In this document: positions 46,505 to 56,782 of the stretch, one piece after another
Numbering within the stretch: position 1 is the first letter of the stretch
How the letters are laid out: every line of letters starts with the position of its first letter
NCBI RefSeq assembly: GCF_019239235.1
Contig: NZ_JAAZTS010000001.1
Coordinates: 62,001 to 126,000 of the forward strand
Length of the DNA stretch: 64,000 nucleotides
Origin: Caecibacteroides pullorum
GTDB lineage: Bacteria > Bacteroidota > Bacteroidia > Bacteroidales > Bacteroidaceae
Direction of reading: 5' to 3'
Translations under genes and position numbers: made by a program
Notes under the pieces: model-generated
Told to the model about the DNA's origin: nothing
What the model saw: only the letters and a program-made list of their open reading frames with translations
Database searches by the model: none

Positions 46505-46724
46505 ATGAATAGACTACTACTCTTTATATTCAGTCTCTGCATCGGTTTCGGCCTGTCGGAGGCTGCCATCCCTCAATTGTCTCCCCATCCCCAGAAAGTG
46601 AAGGAAAACGGAAAAGCCTTTCCCGTTTGAGCAAAACGACCGGTCTACAGCAGCTGGGGCGGCAAGCTTGGGAACGGCAGTCATACAACCCTTGATTAAG
46701 CACATTATGGAAACCAAATTTTAA
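46505..46724 (+). pseudogene. Truncated, frameshifted secreted-enzyme fragment
   Basis: An ATG opens a signal peptide (MNRLLLFIFSLCIGFGLSEA) and the start of a mature protein (IPQLSPHPQKVKENGKAFPV), which stops at a TGA (46628-46630). A neighbouring frame continues sensibly as AGAASLGTAVIQPLIKHIME to a TAA at 46722-46724. The P-x-P-Q-x-V opening resembles the first residues of secreted GH20/GH84/GH115-type enzymes, but too little remains to choose. It reads as a 5' leftover of an enzyme gene with an internal deletion and frameshift, ending 12 bases before the GH2 gene. Confidence 0.6.
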
Positions 46725-46736
46725 ACAACCAAACTT

Positions 46737-49481
46737 ATGAAAAAAGGATTATTATACCCCTTATTGTCCGCGGCTTTATGGATGACGGCAAGTGGACTTA
46801 ATGCCCAGACGCAGGAAGTGGATCTTTCCGGCACATGGGGCTTCCAGACCGATTTTATGGATTTCCGTCGCGGCTCGCTCGATGTACGCTACATGCATCG
46901 CCTGCAAGATACTATCGTCCTACCTGCCATTACGGATGATTACCAGATAGGATGGAAATCACCTTACTGTCACATTGACCGCTTAACGCGTAAGTATGAA
47001 TACATGGGGCCCGCCTGGTACCAGCGTGAAATTGCTTTCCCAAAAGAATGGGCGGGCAAGCGTATTTTCATGTACTTCGAGCGTACTCACTGGCTTAGCT
47101 CTATCTTCGTGGATACGAAGGAGGTTAGCAAGTTGGATTACATAAGTGTCCCTCATTGCCATGAGTTGACAGACTTCGTGAAGCCCGGAAAAACGCATCT
47201 CATCACTTTGTGTATTGACAATCGGTATCAGTATGATACGCACAAGTGGAATCACGCACACACAGAGTTCACCCAAATCAACTGGAACGGTATCTTGGGT
47301 GAAATGAAGCTTATTGCCGTTGATCCCGTTTATGTCGATGATATGCAACTCTATCCTGATGTGACGGAAAAGACTGTCACTGCTCGCTTGCAAATACGCA
47401 ACTACACCGGTAAGCCTTTTGAAGGCACCGCGCGTTTCCATATAACGGGTGATGACGGATACAATCTGACCCGCGAACTGCCCGTGAACGGCAAGGACAG
47501 TCTTGTCAGCTTTGAAGGTAAAATTGCCTTGGGTAAGGACATTCAGTTGTGGGACGAGTTTCATCCCAATCTATACCGTGTGGAGTGTAAACTCCTGACC
47601 AGTGTTGGAGAAACCAATTATGAGCATGAGAAGGAGGTTACCTTCGGTATGCGTGAAGTGGCACAGGGCAAGAACCATGTTCTTGTCAATGGCCATCCCA
47701 TACACTTACGTGGTACGGTGGAGAATGCAGTCTTTCCTAAGACTGGCTATGCTCCGGTGGACGACGCGTCGTGGGAACGTATTTTCCGTATCCTCAAAGA
47801 TTATGGTATGAATCACATGCGTTTCCACTCCTGGTGTCCTCCTGCGGCCGCCTTCCGCATGGCGGACAAGCTGGGTGTATACCTACAGGTGGAACTGCCC
47901 ATGTGGGGGAAAGACGGAGAACCGGGCGAACCTGCCCGTTGGGACTTCTTCCGTCGTGAACAGAAGGCTATCCTGAAAGAATATGGCAATCATCCTTCTT
48001 TCATACTCTATTGTAATGGTAATGAGATAAGTGGTGATTTTGACTTTATCGAAGAGTTGACCCGCTACGGTCGGGAGCATGACAGTCGTCATCTCTTCAG
48101 CGGATCCACTGCTCGCAAGCGTGTGGCTTCCGACCAGTTCTATACCACTCATCAGACTACAAGTGGTGGCGCTACCGTCTATGAAGGCCGTCCCTATACC
48201 GACTGGGACATCTGCAAGGGAACAAACATTGACGTACCTGTCATTTCGCATGAAACCGGCCAGCGTTGTGTTTATCCGGACTACAGCATCATCGCTAAGT
48301 TTGATGGCCCCGTTGAAGCGCGCAACTTGGAAAAGTTCCGTAGTCAGTTGGAAGCTAATGGTATGGGTGATCAGGCTGATGATTTCTTTCGTGCTTCGGG
48401 TGCGCAGACTGTCTTCGAGTACAAGGATGTCATTGAAGCACAGCTTCGCACTTCTACTTCAGCCGGCTTTCAGTTGCTCTCTATCAACGACTTGCCTGAA
48501 CAAGGTTATGCGCCGGTGGGCATTCTTGATCCCTTTTGGGATTCAAAAGGATTGATTACCCCTGAAGAGTTCCGCCACTTTTGTTCGCCCACCGTACCTC
48601 TACTTCGTTTTGAGAAACGTGTTTGGAATGGTGGAGAGACTTTTGAAGCCGTAGCAGAAGTCTATAACTTTAGCGATCGCTCTTTGAAGAACTCCAAAGT
48701 GTCTTGGCAACTGCTGGATGAACAGGGTAAGACACTGCGGCAAGGCAAGCTGAAGACGCAAACCTTTTTGTGTGATACTGTAATACGAGCAGGTTCGTTC
48801 AGCTGTATACTACCTGAAGGATCAGAACCGCAGAAGCTGACTGTACAATTGCTCGTAGGTAAGGATTATGTTAACAGTTGGGACATTTGGGTTTATCCCA
48901 AAACTGGGCAGCTGATGCAATCCACCGCTGATGTACTCTACACCACAACTTTCGATGCTGTGGCCAAGCAGCAGCTACAGGCTGGGAAGAAAGTTGTCTT
49001 ATTGCCTAATCCGAAACAAGTGAAAGGGCGTCGTTCTTCGTTCCACAATCACTTCTGGAACCCTATTATGTTCAAGTGGGCACCCATGACGTTAGGGTGG
49101 CTTATCCATGATGACAGTCCCGTGTTCGACCATTTTGTCACCGAGAATCATCCCGATTGGCAGTGGTGGGACATACTGAACTATGCCAAGGTTATCGAAC
49201 TGCAAGAGACTCCGCAAGCTTTGCGTCCTTTTATCCAAACTATCGACTCCTATGATAGCAACCGCAAATTGGGTATCGGTTTTGAGGCACGGGTAGGCGG
49301 AGGTAAGCTGTTAGTGCTGGCGCTGGACACGCAAAAAGACATGGACAAACGTCCTGCTACCTGTCAGTTGCTGGAAAGCATTGACCGCTATGTGAAAAGT
49401 GAGAAGTTCAATCCGCAGGTGGAATTGGACACCGCTTTCATCGATTCATTCCTTACCACTAAACAAACCTTCAAGAAATGA
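46737..49481 (+). CDS. GH2-family glycoside hydrolase
   Basis: 914 residues with a signal peptide (ending SGLNAQ). A jelly-roll and immunoglobulin-like domains (about 25-320) precede the barrel. The GH2 acid/base is Glu430 in CNGNEISG and the nucleophile is Glu506 in VISHETGQ. A C-terminal region of about 280 residues is extra. It belongs to a diverged GH2 branch; beta-galactosidase, beta-glucuronidase or a related exo-activity are all possible. Its stop overlaps the next start by four bases (ATGA). Confidence 0.9.
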   Translation: MKKGLLYPLLSAALWMTASGLNAQTQEVDLSGTWGFQTDFMDFRRGSLDVRYMHRLQDTIVLPAITDDYQIGWKSPYCHIDRLTRKYEYMGPAWYQREIAFPKEWAGKRIFMYFERTHWLSSIFVDTKEVSKLDYISVPHCHELTDFVKPGKTHLITLCIDNRYQYDTHKWNHAHTEFTQINWNGILGEMKLIAVDPVYVDDMQLYPDVTEKTVTARLQIRNYTGKPFEGTARFHITGDDGYNLTRELPVNGKDSLVSFEGKIALGKDIQLWDEFHPNLYRVECKLLTSVGETNYEHEKEVTFGMREVAQGKNHVLVNGHPIHLRGTVENAVFPKTGYAPVDDASWERIFRILKDYGMNHMRFHSWCPPAAAFRMADKLGVYLQVELPMWGKDGEPGEPARWDFFRREQKAILKEYGNHPSFILYCNGNEISGDFDFIEELTRYGREHDSRHLFSGSTARKRVASDQFYTTHQTTSGGATVYEGRPYTDWDICKGTNIDVPVISHETGQRCVYPDYSIIAKFDGPVEARNLEKFRSQLEANGMGDQADDFFRASGAQTVFEYKDVIEAQLRTSTSAGFQLLSINDLPEQGYAPVGILDPFWDSKGLITPEEFRHFCSPTVPLLRFEKRVWNGGETFEAVAEVYNFSDRSLKNSKVSWQLLDEQGKTLRQGKLKTQTFLCDTVIRAGSFSCILPEGSEPQKLTVQLLVGKDYVNSWDIWVYPKTGQLMQSTADVLYTTTFDAVAKQQLQAGKKVVLLPNPKQVKGRRSSFHNHFWNPIMFKWAPMTLGWLIHDDSPVFDHFVTENHPDWQWWDILNYAKVIELQETPQALRPFIQTIDSYDSNRKLGIGFEARVGGGKLLVLALDTQKDMDKRPATCQLLESIDRYVKSEKFNPQVELDTAFIDSFLTTKQTFKK

Positions 49482-50266
49482 TGAAGAAACAATTATTGAC
49501 AGCCATTTTGATGCTTGCCGGGCTTGTTCCTGCAAGCAAGGTGACAGCACAGGAAATTCTTTTCAAAGAGGCTGCTTCGCTGGAACAAATGAGCGAGGAA
49601 AGCCAGGAATGGGAGGAACTGCCTTCTATGAACGACTTGGGCATGGATGCAGGTGGATATGCTCTCTATGAAACTCAAGTGACCGTCAGCGGAGGTAAGG
49701 CCACGCTGGAAATAGAAAATGTGCGCGACTATGCGGTAGTTTGCCTGGATGGGGAAACTGTGGGTGAATTGGATAATGATTCCCGTAGCCTGACATTCCA
49801 GGCAACAGACGGAACGCATACGATGCAACTCTATGCTGAAAACATCGGCCGTATCACTTACGGCCCCGAAATATTGGACAATTCGAAAGGCTTGTTCGGC
49901 ACAGCCACGCTGGATGCTGAACCGTTGACAGGTTGGATAGTCACTCCGTTGGCTATTCATGCCTGTGACGGGGTGGACCAGCTGAACTTTGGACCGATGG
50001 AGGAACCTCATCGTCCTTGCTTCTACCGAGGAACATTCACTGCCCCGACTGGTGGAGAATGGCATTTGGACATCAGAGGGTGGGGCATGGGTGAAGTATG
50101 GCTCAATGGCGAATATTTGGGCACATACTGGGAACAGAATGCCCAACAGTCATTGCCCGTTCCCGCTTCGATGCTGAAAAATGGTGAAAATACGCTAATA
50201 GTATTTGATTTGAAGAATAACGGAAAGCGTACCATGAAGCTGACTGACAAACCTATATTCAACTAA
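49478..50266 (+). CDS. Free-standing GH35 C-terminal-type beta-sandwich protein
   Basis: 262 residues with a signal peptide (ending KVTAQ). The mature part matches the two non-catalytic beta-sandwich domains found after the barrel in GH35 beta-galactosidases: VRDYAVVCLDGETVGELD, YAENIGRITYGPEI, LTGWIVTPLAIH, FYRGTF, LDIRGWGMGEVWLNGEYLG, LKNGENTLIVFDL. The same order appears in the full GH35 at 52455-54782 (LRDYAVVLLNGKYVGSLD, LDVRGWGKGAAWINGHSLG). There is no catalytic domain or lost upstream part, and it is translationally coupled to the GH2 gene. It may be a carbohydrate-binding partner of that enzyme. Confidence 0.8.
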   Translation: MMKKQLLTAILMLAGLVPASKVTAQEILFKEAASLEQMSEESQEWEELPSMNDLGMDAGGYALYETQVTVSGGKATLEIENVRDYAVVCLDGETVGELDNDSRSLTFQATDGTHTMQLYAENIGRITYGPEILDNSKGLFGTATLDAEPLTGWIVTPLAIHACDGVDQLNFGPMEEPHRPCFYRGTFTAPTGGEWHLDIRGWGMGEVWLNGEYLGTYWEQNAQQSLPVPASMLKNGENTLIVFDLKNNGKRTMKLTDKPIFN

Positions 50267-50284
50267 TCCGACAAATAAATTTCT

Positions 50285-52396
50285 ATGAAAAAAAAATACC
50301 TGTTTATTTTACTTCTCGTCGCAGTGCTATTTTGTCCTGTAGCGCAGGCACGTAAAATTACCTGTTTCAACGAAGGATGGCAGTTTATTAAAGGCCCCTT
50401 TGCAAACAATATCGTGTCCGCCCAAAACCAATGGAAGCGGAAATGGAATCCTGTTACCCTGCCTCACACTTGGAATGCTCGTGACATGCAGGAAATCGAA
50501 CGGAACTTCTACGAAGGCGAAGCCTACTATCGAAAAGAATACTTCTGTCCTGCCGAACTGAAAGGAAAACGTCTCTATTTGAAATTTGAAGGTGTAGGAA
50601 GTTGTGCTGAAGTTTACGTGAATGGTAAGTTGGTAGGTAGCCACAAAGGTGCTTATGGGGCTTTCGTTTGTGAAATGGGCAATGCCTTGAAATATGGTGA
50701 AAATAACCAGATTGTGGTCAAGGTGAGCAATGCATCCCGTCCGGATGTTATCCCCGTCAATCATAGCTTATTCGGTGTTTATGGAGGTATTTATCGTCCT
50801 GTTTGGTTGATTGTTACTGAACCTTGTAGTATTACTTTGTCTGACTATGCTTCGTCTGGCGTCTATATCACTCAAAATAATGTTTCTTCTAAAAGTGCAG
50901 ATGTGAAGATAAAAGTGAAACTGGACAATGGTACTTGGCAACCCTCACAAGTGAAACTTGAGAACGCTATTTATACTCGGGAGGGGAAAAAAGTTTGTTC
51001 GGATGTACAGGACATTCGTCTTTCGCCTCAAGGTATCAAAGACTACGTGTCAGAGTTTACTGTGAAGAAACCTCATCTGTGGCAAGGACGTAAAGATCCC
51101 TATCTTTACAAGGTAGTGACTCGTTTGATACAGGATGACAGGGTCGTCGACGAAATGGTACAACCACTCGGTTTGCGGCACTATGAAATCGTGGCTGGAA
51201 AAGGCTTTTTCCTGAACGGTGAAAAATATCCCATGTATGGTGTGACTCGTCATCAAGATTGGTGGGGGTTGGGTAGTGCTCTCAGTAATAAGGAGCATGA
51301 CACCGATCTTGCCATGATTATGGACATTGGTGCTACTACCGTGCGTTTTGCCCATTATCAGCAGTCGGATTATATCTACTCGAAATGTGACAGCTTAGGA
51401 CTTATTATTTGGGCAGAAATTCCTTTTGTAAATCGTGTGACTGGGCAAGAAAGGGAAAATGCGCATTCTCAGTTGCGCGAACTGATTCGTCAGAGCTTCA
51501 ATCATCCATCTATCTATGCATGGGGACTGCACAACGAAGTGTATGAACCGCATGAATATACGGCAATGTTGACGAGGGAACTGCACGAACTGGCCAAGAC
51601 AGAAGATCCCGACCGTTATACTGCTGCTGTCAACGGTTATGGCCATGCGGAACATCCTGTGAACTTTAATTCCGATATTCAGGGGATGAATCGTTATTTC
51701 GGTTGGTATGAAAAGAAAATACAAGATATCAAACCTTGGGTGGAGGAACTGGAAAAGAAATATCCTGAGCAGATACTGATGCTGACTGAATATGGGGCTG
51801 GTGGGGTCGTGACACATCAAACCGAGCAATTGGCCGAGTCTGGAAATCCTTGGGGACAGTTTTATCCTGAAACTTTTGAAACAAAGCTACATGAATACCA
51901 GTGGAGTGTAATAGCTGAGCATCCCTACATCATCGCTTCCTATTTTTGGAATATGTTCGATTTTGCTGTTCCTACAAGAGTCGGTGGATGTATCCCTGCG
52001 CGTAATATGAAAGGTTTAGTGACTTTCGATCGAAAAATAAAGAAAGATGCTTATTATTTTTACAAAGCTAACTGGAGTCGAGATCCTGTGGTCTATCTGA
52101 CTGAACGTCGTTATATAAACCGCGAACGAAAAAATACACATGTGACTGTATATTCCAACGTAGGAATTCCCAAAGTCTATTTGAATGGTAAGGAACTGAC
52201 CACCATGCATCAGGGATACACTCAAATACATTACGTGTTTGATGCTACGTTGGACATGGGAAAGAATGTGGTGGAAGCCATAGTAACAGCTCCCGATGGG
52301 AAAGTGTACCGTGATCGTATAGAATGGAACTATGGCGGAGAAAGTGACCGAAAAATGAATGTATATGAAAACCCAAATGAACATTTTGGCCTTTAA
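50285..52396 (+). CDS. GH2-family beta-galactosidase-type hydrolase
   Basis: 703 residues, signal peptide (ending VAQA). Sugar-binding domain opening with GWQFIKGPF and LPHTWNARD, NGKLVGSHKGAYGAF, then the immunoglobulin-like and barrel domains. Acid/base Glu418 in LHNEV and nucleophile Glu502 in LTEYGAGG are intact, and FWNMFDFA is conserved. A short C-terminal domain follows (about 600-700). Fits an exo-beta-galactosidase, acting in the periplasm on imported oligosaccharides. Starts 18 bases after the beta-sandwich gene. Confidence 0.93.
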   Translation: MKKKYLFILLLVAVLFCPVAQARKITCFNEGWQFIKGPFANNIVSAQNQWKRKWNPVTLPHTWNARDMQEIERNFYEGEAYYRKEYFCPAELKGKRLYLKFEGVGSCAEVYVNGKLVGSHKGAYGAFVCEMGNALKYGENNQIVVKVSNASRPDVIPVNHSLFGVYGGIYRPVWLIVTEPCSITLSDYASSGVYITQNNVSSKSADVKIKVKLDNGTWQPSQVKLENAIYTREGKKVCSDVQDIRLSPQGIKDYVSEFTVKKPHLWQGRKDPYLYKVVTRLIQDDRVVDEMVQPLGLRHYEIVAGKGFFLNGEKYPMYGVTRHQDWWGLGSALSNKEHDTDLAMIMDIGATTVRFAHYQQSDYIYSKCDSLGLIIWAEIPFVNRVTGQERENAHSQLRELIRQSFNHPSIYAWGLHNEVYEPHEYTAMLTRELHELAKTEDPDRYTAAVNGYGHAEHPVNFNSDIQGMNRYFGWYEKKIQDIKPWVEELEKKYPEQILMLTEYGAGGVVTHQTEQLAESGNPWGQFYPETFETKLHEYQWSVIAEHPYIIASYFWNMFDFAVPTRVGGCIPARNMKGLVTFDRKIKKDAYYFYKANWSRDPVVYLTERRYINRERKNTHVTVYSNVGIPKVYLNGKELTTMHQGYTQIHYVFDATLDMGKNVVEAIVTAPDGKVYRDRIEWNYGGESDRKMNVYENPNEHFGL

Positions 52397-52454
52397 TAAG
52401 TGTGTAACTGAATTTTTAGTTATAGATAAAAAGAAAATAGAAACAGTAAATTAT

Positions 52455-54782
52455 ATGAGAAGAGTAATATATAATTATCTACTTTTAACTATTATTGCTT
52501 TTTTAGGTGGAGCATGTAATGAAGAAAAAGGAATTTTCCAAATTAGAGACCATGCTTTTTATCTGAACGGGAAATCTGTCCAACTCATTTGTGGCGAAAT
52601 GCACTATCCGCGTATTCCGCAAGAATATTGGCGCGACCGCATTAGGCGTGCCAAAGCGATGGGTATAAATACAATTTCTACTTATGTGTTTTGGAATATA
52701 CATGAACGTCAGCCTGGAGTATTCGATTTCGAGGGACAAGCTGATTTGGGTAAATTTGTAAAAATTGCCCAAGAAGAAGGTCTGTATGTTATATTACGTC
52801 CGGGACCCTATGTTTGTGCTGAATGGGACTTTGGCGGTTATCCGGCATGGCTTCAACAGAATGAAGACATGGTATATAGAAGCCGGGATCCAAAGTTTCT
52901 GAATGCTTGCGAACGGTATATTAACAGATTGGGAAAAGAAGTAGGTGATCTTACTATTTCTAATGGAGGCCCTATATTGATGGTGCAGGTGGAAAATGAA
53001 TATGGATCTTATGGTAATGATAAGGAGTATTTAAGTAAATTGCGGGATATGTTGCGGAATGCTGGATTTAATGTCCCGCTCATAACTTGTGATGGTGGTG
53101 GACAGATAGCCGCCGGTTCTATAGAAGGCGTTTGGCCTACAATCAATGGTTCTACAGGCGAGGATATTATACAGACTTTGGATAATTATGTTCCCGGTGG
53201 TCCTTATTTCGTGGCAGAATTTTATCCAGCTTGGTTTGATGTTTGGGGACAACCTCATTCTGTTCGTAATTATGAAAAACCGGCCAAGCAGCTGGATTGG
53301 ATGTTGCAACATGGTATATCGGTCAGTATGTATATGTTCCATGGAGGTACCAATTTTGATTATACTAATGGAGCCAATACAGCTTATGGGTATGCTCCTC
53401 AACCTACCAGTTATGATTATGATGCGCCTTTAGGAGAGTATGGAAATGCTACTCCGAAGTATTATGCTTTTCGTGAAGTTATTCAGAAATATCTACCTGA
53501 AGGAGAAAAGCTTCCTGACGTACCAGAAGAAAATCCAATCATATCCTTTCCGACTGTGAAATTGGCACAGTCCGCTCCATTGTCTGCCGCATTTACGAAA
53601 CGAATCAAAACTCGTGTTCCTTTAACAATGGAAGCTGTCCATCAGGATTTTGGATACATCCATTATGAAACAGAGTTGACCGAACAGATTAAAGACGGTA
53701 TTCTGGTACTAAAAGATTTGCGCGACTATGCTGTTGTTTTGTTGAACGGCAAATATGTAGGAAGTTTGGATAGAAGACATCGGCAGAATAAATTGCGGAT
53801 TTCTGTTGATGAAATTCCGGCACGGCTTGAAATTCTTGTAGAGAATGTTGGACGTGTGAATTATGGGGAAGATATTCAGAATAACTTAAAAGGTATTACG
53901 GATAAAGTATTGTTGAATGGTAAAGAAGTAGAAGGGTGGATAGTCAGTCCCCTTCCGCTTTATCAGGCTGATGTGAGAAAATTCAACTGGAATGACGCTT
54001 CGGTCAAAGGATCTCCAGCCTTCTTTAAAGGTACGTTCCATTTGGATAAGATTGGCGATACCTTCCTGGACGTACGTGGATGGGGAAAAGGAGCGGCATG
54101 GATTAATGGGCATTCTTTGGGTAAATTTTGGTATATAGGACCTCAACAGACCTTATATGTGCCGGGACCTTGGCTTAAAGAAGGTGAAAATGAAATCGTA
54201 ATATTCGAAATGGAAGATCAAGGATGTCGTACTGTATGCGGATTGGACAAGCCAATATTAAACGATGTTAGAAAAGATAAAAATGCACCAGAGCGCGAAA
54301 CAAAATATGATGAGCAAGAACCCATATTGGACAGAGGAGACCAAATTTATGAAGGACAGATGGAGAAAAATGCAGACTGGCAGACATTTATGTTTAATGG
54401 AAAAAAAACGTTGCGGCATTTATGTTTAGAAGTCTTGTCGTCTTATGATGGAAAACATTCTTGTATTAGCGAAATAGAATTGCTGGACGGAGAAGGAAAG
54501 AGCCTTTCGAAAGATTATTGGAAAATATTATATGCCAGCACGGAACAGAAGGGCGAAGGGTATGCTGACCAGTTGATAGATGGTGATGTACATTCTTATT
54601 GGCATTCTCAATGGCAAAGCACTGCTTCTCATTTTCCTCATCAGTTGATTATAGATTTAGGAGAAATACAAGTGATCGGAGGAATACGTATAAAGTTACG
54701 TAATTCACAGGCTGCCGGTTGTATTAAAGACTTTCGGTTATATGGACGTCCTCAATTCTTTTTGTTTCGTAACCGCAAATAA
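52455..54782 (+). CDS. GH35 beta-galactosidase with C-terminal discoidin/CBM32-like domain
   Basis: 775 residues from the ATG at 52455, which gives a lipoprotein signal (AFLGGAC); an earlier in-frame start overlaps the previous gene and lacks a signal. The barrel carries GEMHYPRIP, PGPYVCAEWDFGG, acid/base Glu182 in VQVENEYGSYG and nucleophile Glu255 in VAEFYPAW. Two beta-sandwich domains follow, then a discoidin-like domain (about 640-770) with YWHSQWQSTASHFPHQL. It removes terminal beta-galactose and is probably surface-anchored. Confidence 0.94.
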   Translation: MRRVIYNYLLLTIIAFLGGACNEEKGIFQIRDHAFYLNGKSVQLICGEMHYPRIPQEYWRDRIRRAKAMGINTISTYVFWNIHERQPGVFDFEGQADLGKFVKIAQEEGLYVILRPGPYVCAEWDFGGYPAWLQQNEDMVYRSRDPKFLNACERYINRLGKEVGDLTISNGGPILMVQVENEYGSYGNDKEYLSKLRDMLRNAGFNVPLITCDGGGQIAAGSIEGVWPTINGSTGEDIIQTLDNYVPGGPYFVAEFYPAWFDVWGQPHSVRNYEKPAKQLDWMLQHGISVSMYMFHGGTNFDYTNGANTAYGYAPQPTSYDYDAPLGEYGNATPKYYAFREVIQKYLPEGEKLPDVPEENPIISFPTVKLAQSAPLSAAFTKRIKTRVPLTMEAVHQDFGYIHYETELTEQIKDGILVLKDLRDYAVVLLNGKYVGSLDRRHRQNKLRISVDEIPARLEILVENVGRVNYGEDIQNNLKGITDKVLLNGKEVEGWIVSPLPLYQADVRKFNWNDASVKGSPAFFKGTFHLDKIGDTFLDVRGWGKGAAWINGHSLGKFWYIGPQQTLYVPGPWLKEGENEIVIFEMEDQGCRTVCGLDKPILNDVRKDKNAPERETKYDEQEPILDRGDQIYEGQMEKNADWQTFMFNGKKTLRHLCLEVLSSYDGKHSCISEIELLDGEGKSLSKDYWKILYASTEQKGEGYADQLIDGDVHSYWHSQWQSTASHFPHQLIIDLGEIQVIGGIRIKLRNSQAAGCIKDFRLYGRPQFFLFRNRK

Positions 54783-54824
54783 ATCATACTCAATTTAGTA
54801 CTTAATTTTAAGTTGTAGAGAATT

Positions 54825-56774
54825 ATGTTTAAAATATTCGTTACTCTTTTGTTTTTGTGTGTCCATATCCTAGTTGACGCACAAGAAAACAAGCCTTTCG
54901 TCATCCCCGAACTGAAAGAATGGAAAAGTGCTGAAGGTACATTCACGCCCACCGATGGAGGACGTGTTGTTTATAGCGCCCGTCAGCCGGAACTGAAAGC
55001 TACTGCAATCACCTTTGCCGAAGATCTTCATCTTATGTTCGGCAGCATATGGACTGTCAGCACCGACAAAGCTCGTCCGGGAGACATCGAACTGACACTC
55101 CACACTAAACGTCCTAAACATTCACCGGAAGAATACGAAATCAACATCGGTAAAAAAGTCCGCATAACCGCTCCGCAAGCTGTCGGTATCTATTGGGGAA
55201 CACGTTCACTGCTACAAATCATGGAACAGAATGATACACACGCACTGCCCTGTGGTACCATTACCGACTGGCCCGACTATGCTGTGCGCGGCTTCATGCT
55301 GGACTGCGGTCGAAAGTTCATCCCCCTAGAATTTCTTCAGGATTACGTCCGGATCATGTCCTACTACAAGATGAACACTTTCCAGATACACCTGAATGAC
55401 AATGCCTTTCCGCGGTTTTATCACTGGGATCTGATGAAGACTTACTCTGCCTTCCGACTGGAGTGTGACACCTATCCGGGACTGACGGCACAAGACGGCT
55501 CCTATACGAAACAAGAGTTCATCGACCTGCAGATATTGGCCGAAAGCAAGTTCGTCAACATCATCCCCGAAATCGATGTCCCTGCCCATTCACTGGCCTT
55601 TACCCAATACAAACCCGAAATAGGGAGTCAGAAATACGGAATGGACCATCTGGACCTGTTCAATCCGGAGACCTATAAGTTTGTAGACAATCTCTTCAAG
55701 GAATATCTGGAAGGGGAGAATCCGGTTTTCAGAGGGAAACAGGTACACATCGGTACGGACGAATACTCCAACAAGGACACGGCTGTAGTCGAAAAGTTCA
55801 GGTACTTCACCGACCACTACATCAAATATGTTGAGAAGTTCGGCAAGCAGGCATGTATTTGGGGCGCACTGACGCATGCCGCCGGAAAAACACCGGTCAA
55901 GTCGGAAAATGTCATTATGAACGCCTGGTACAACGGATATGCCGACCCGGCAGAAATGATCAGACAAGGCTACAAGCTGATAAGTATCCCCGACGGATGG
56001 TTATACATCGTACCCGCAGCCGGATATTATTATGACTATCTGAACACCGAACGGCTTTACAAGGAATGGACGCCTGCCCGTATCGGGAAGGCTGTTTTCG
56101 AAGAAAAACATCCCTCCATTCTGGGAGGCATGTTTGCCGTCTGGAACGATCATGCTGGCAATGGCATTTCAACTAAAGACATTCACGACCGTGTATTCCC
56201 TGCCGTACAGACATTGGCTGTAAAGATGTGGACTGGAGCACACCCGGTATTACCCTTTGAAGCTTTCGATCAAGAACGCAAGCAACTAAGTGAAGCACCA
56301 GGAGTTAATCAAAGGGGAAAGATAGGAAAAGGACAAGGACTGGTTTATGAACAATCCCAAATACACCCCAATTCGACTCTGCCTTATCGGGAAGCCGGAT
56401 ACGGCTATCGAATCGAATTCGACCTGCAAGGACAACCTGAAGCCTACGGTACAGAACTGTTCCGCTCGCCTACAGCCGTATTCTATCTGTCCGACCCCAT
56501 CAAAGGCATGATGGGATTTGCTCGCGACGGTTATCTGAACACCTTCCCCTATCGGGTAAAAGACGAACAGGTAAAAGTCTGCGTGGAAGGTGACAACCGT
56601 TCAACACGTCTTTATATCAACAACAAACTGATAGAAGACATGCAAATAGGTCGCCAATATTTCAACGGGGGGAAAGACTCCATGAAATATGTACGCACAC
56701 TGGTGTTTCCATTGGAAAAATCGGGAAACTTTAAAAGTCGGGTAACCAATTTGAAAGTATTTCAACAACAATAG
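54825..56774 (+). CDS. GH20 beta-N-acetylhexosaminidase-type hydrolase
   Basis: 649 residues, signal peptide (ending LVDAQ). The GH20 N-terminal domain spans about 25-135. The barrel has RGFMLDCGRKFIPLEFLQDY, IIPEIDVPAHS and the catalytic pair Asp312-Glu313 in HIGTDEYS, used for substrate-assisted cleavage. A C-terminal concanavalin-like domain (about 480-649) is attached. It removes terminal beta-GlcNAc or GalNAc. With the galactosidases around it, this suggests a substrate with alternating galactose and HexNAc. Confidence 0.93.
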   Translation: MFKIFVTLLFLCVHILVDAQENKPFVIPELKEWKSAEGTFTPTDGGRVVYSARQPELKATAITFAEDLHLMFGSIWTVSTDKARPGDIELTLHTKRPKHSPEEYEINIGKKVRITAPQAVGIYWGTRSLLQIMEQNDTHALPCGTITDWPDYAVRGFMLDCGRKFIPLEFLQDYVRIMSYYKMNTFQIHLNDNAFPRFYHWDLMKTYSAFRLECDTYPGLTAQDGSYTKQEFIDLQILAESKFVNIIPEIDVPAHSLAFTQYKPEIGSQKYGMDHLDLFNPETYKFVDNLFKEYLEGENPVFRGKQVHIGTDEYSNKDTAVVEKFRYFTDHYIKYVEKFGKQACIWGALTHAAGKTPVKSENVIMNAWYNGYADPAEMIRQGYKLISIPDGWLYIVPAAGYYYDYLNTERLYKEWTPARIGKAVFEEKHPSILGGMFAVWNDHAGNGISTKDIHDRVFPAVQTLAVKMWTGAHPVLPFEAFDQERKQLSEAPGVNQRGKIGKGQGLVYEQSQIHPNSTLPYREAGYGYRIEFDLQGQPEAYGTELFRSPTAVFYLSDPIKGMMGFARDGYLNTFPYRVKDEQVKVCVEGDNRSTRLYINNKLIEDMQIGRQYFNGGKDSMKYVRTLVFPLEKSGNFKSRVTNLKVFQQQ

Positions 56775-56782
56775 TAAATGAG

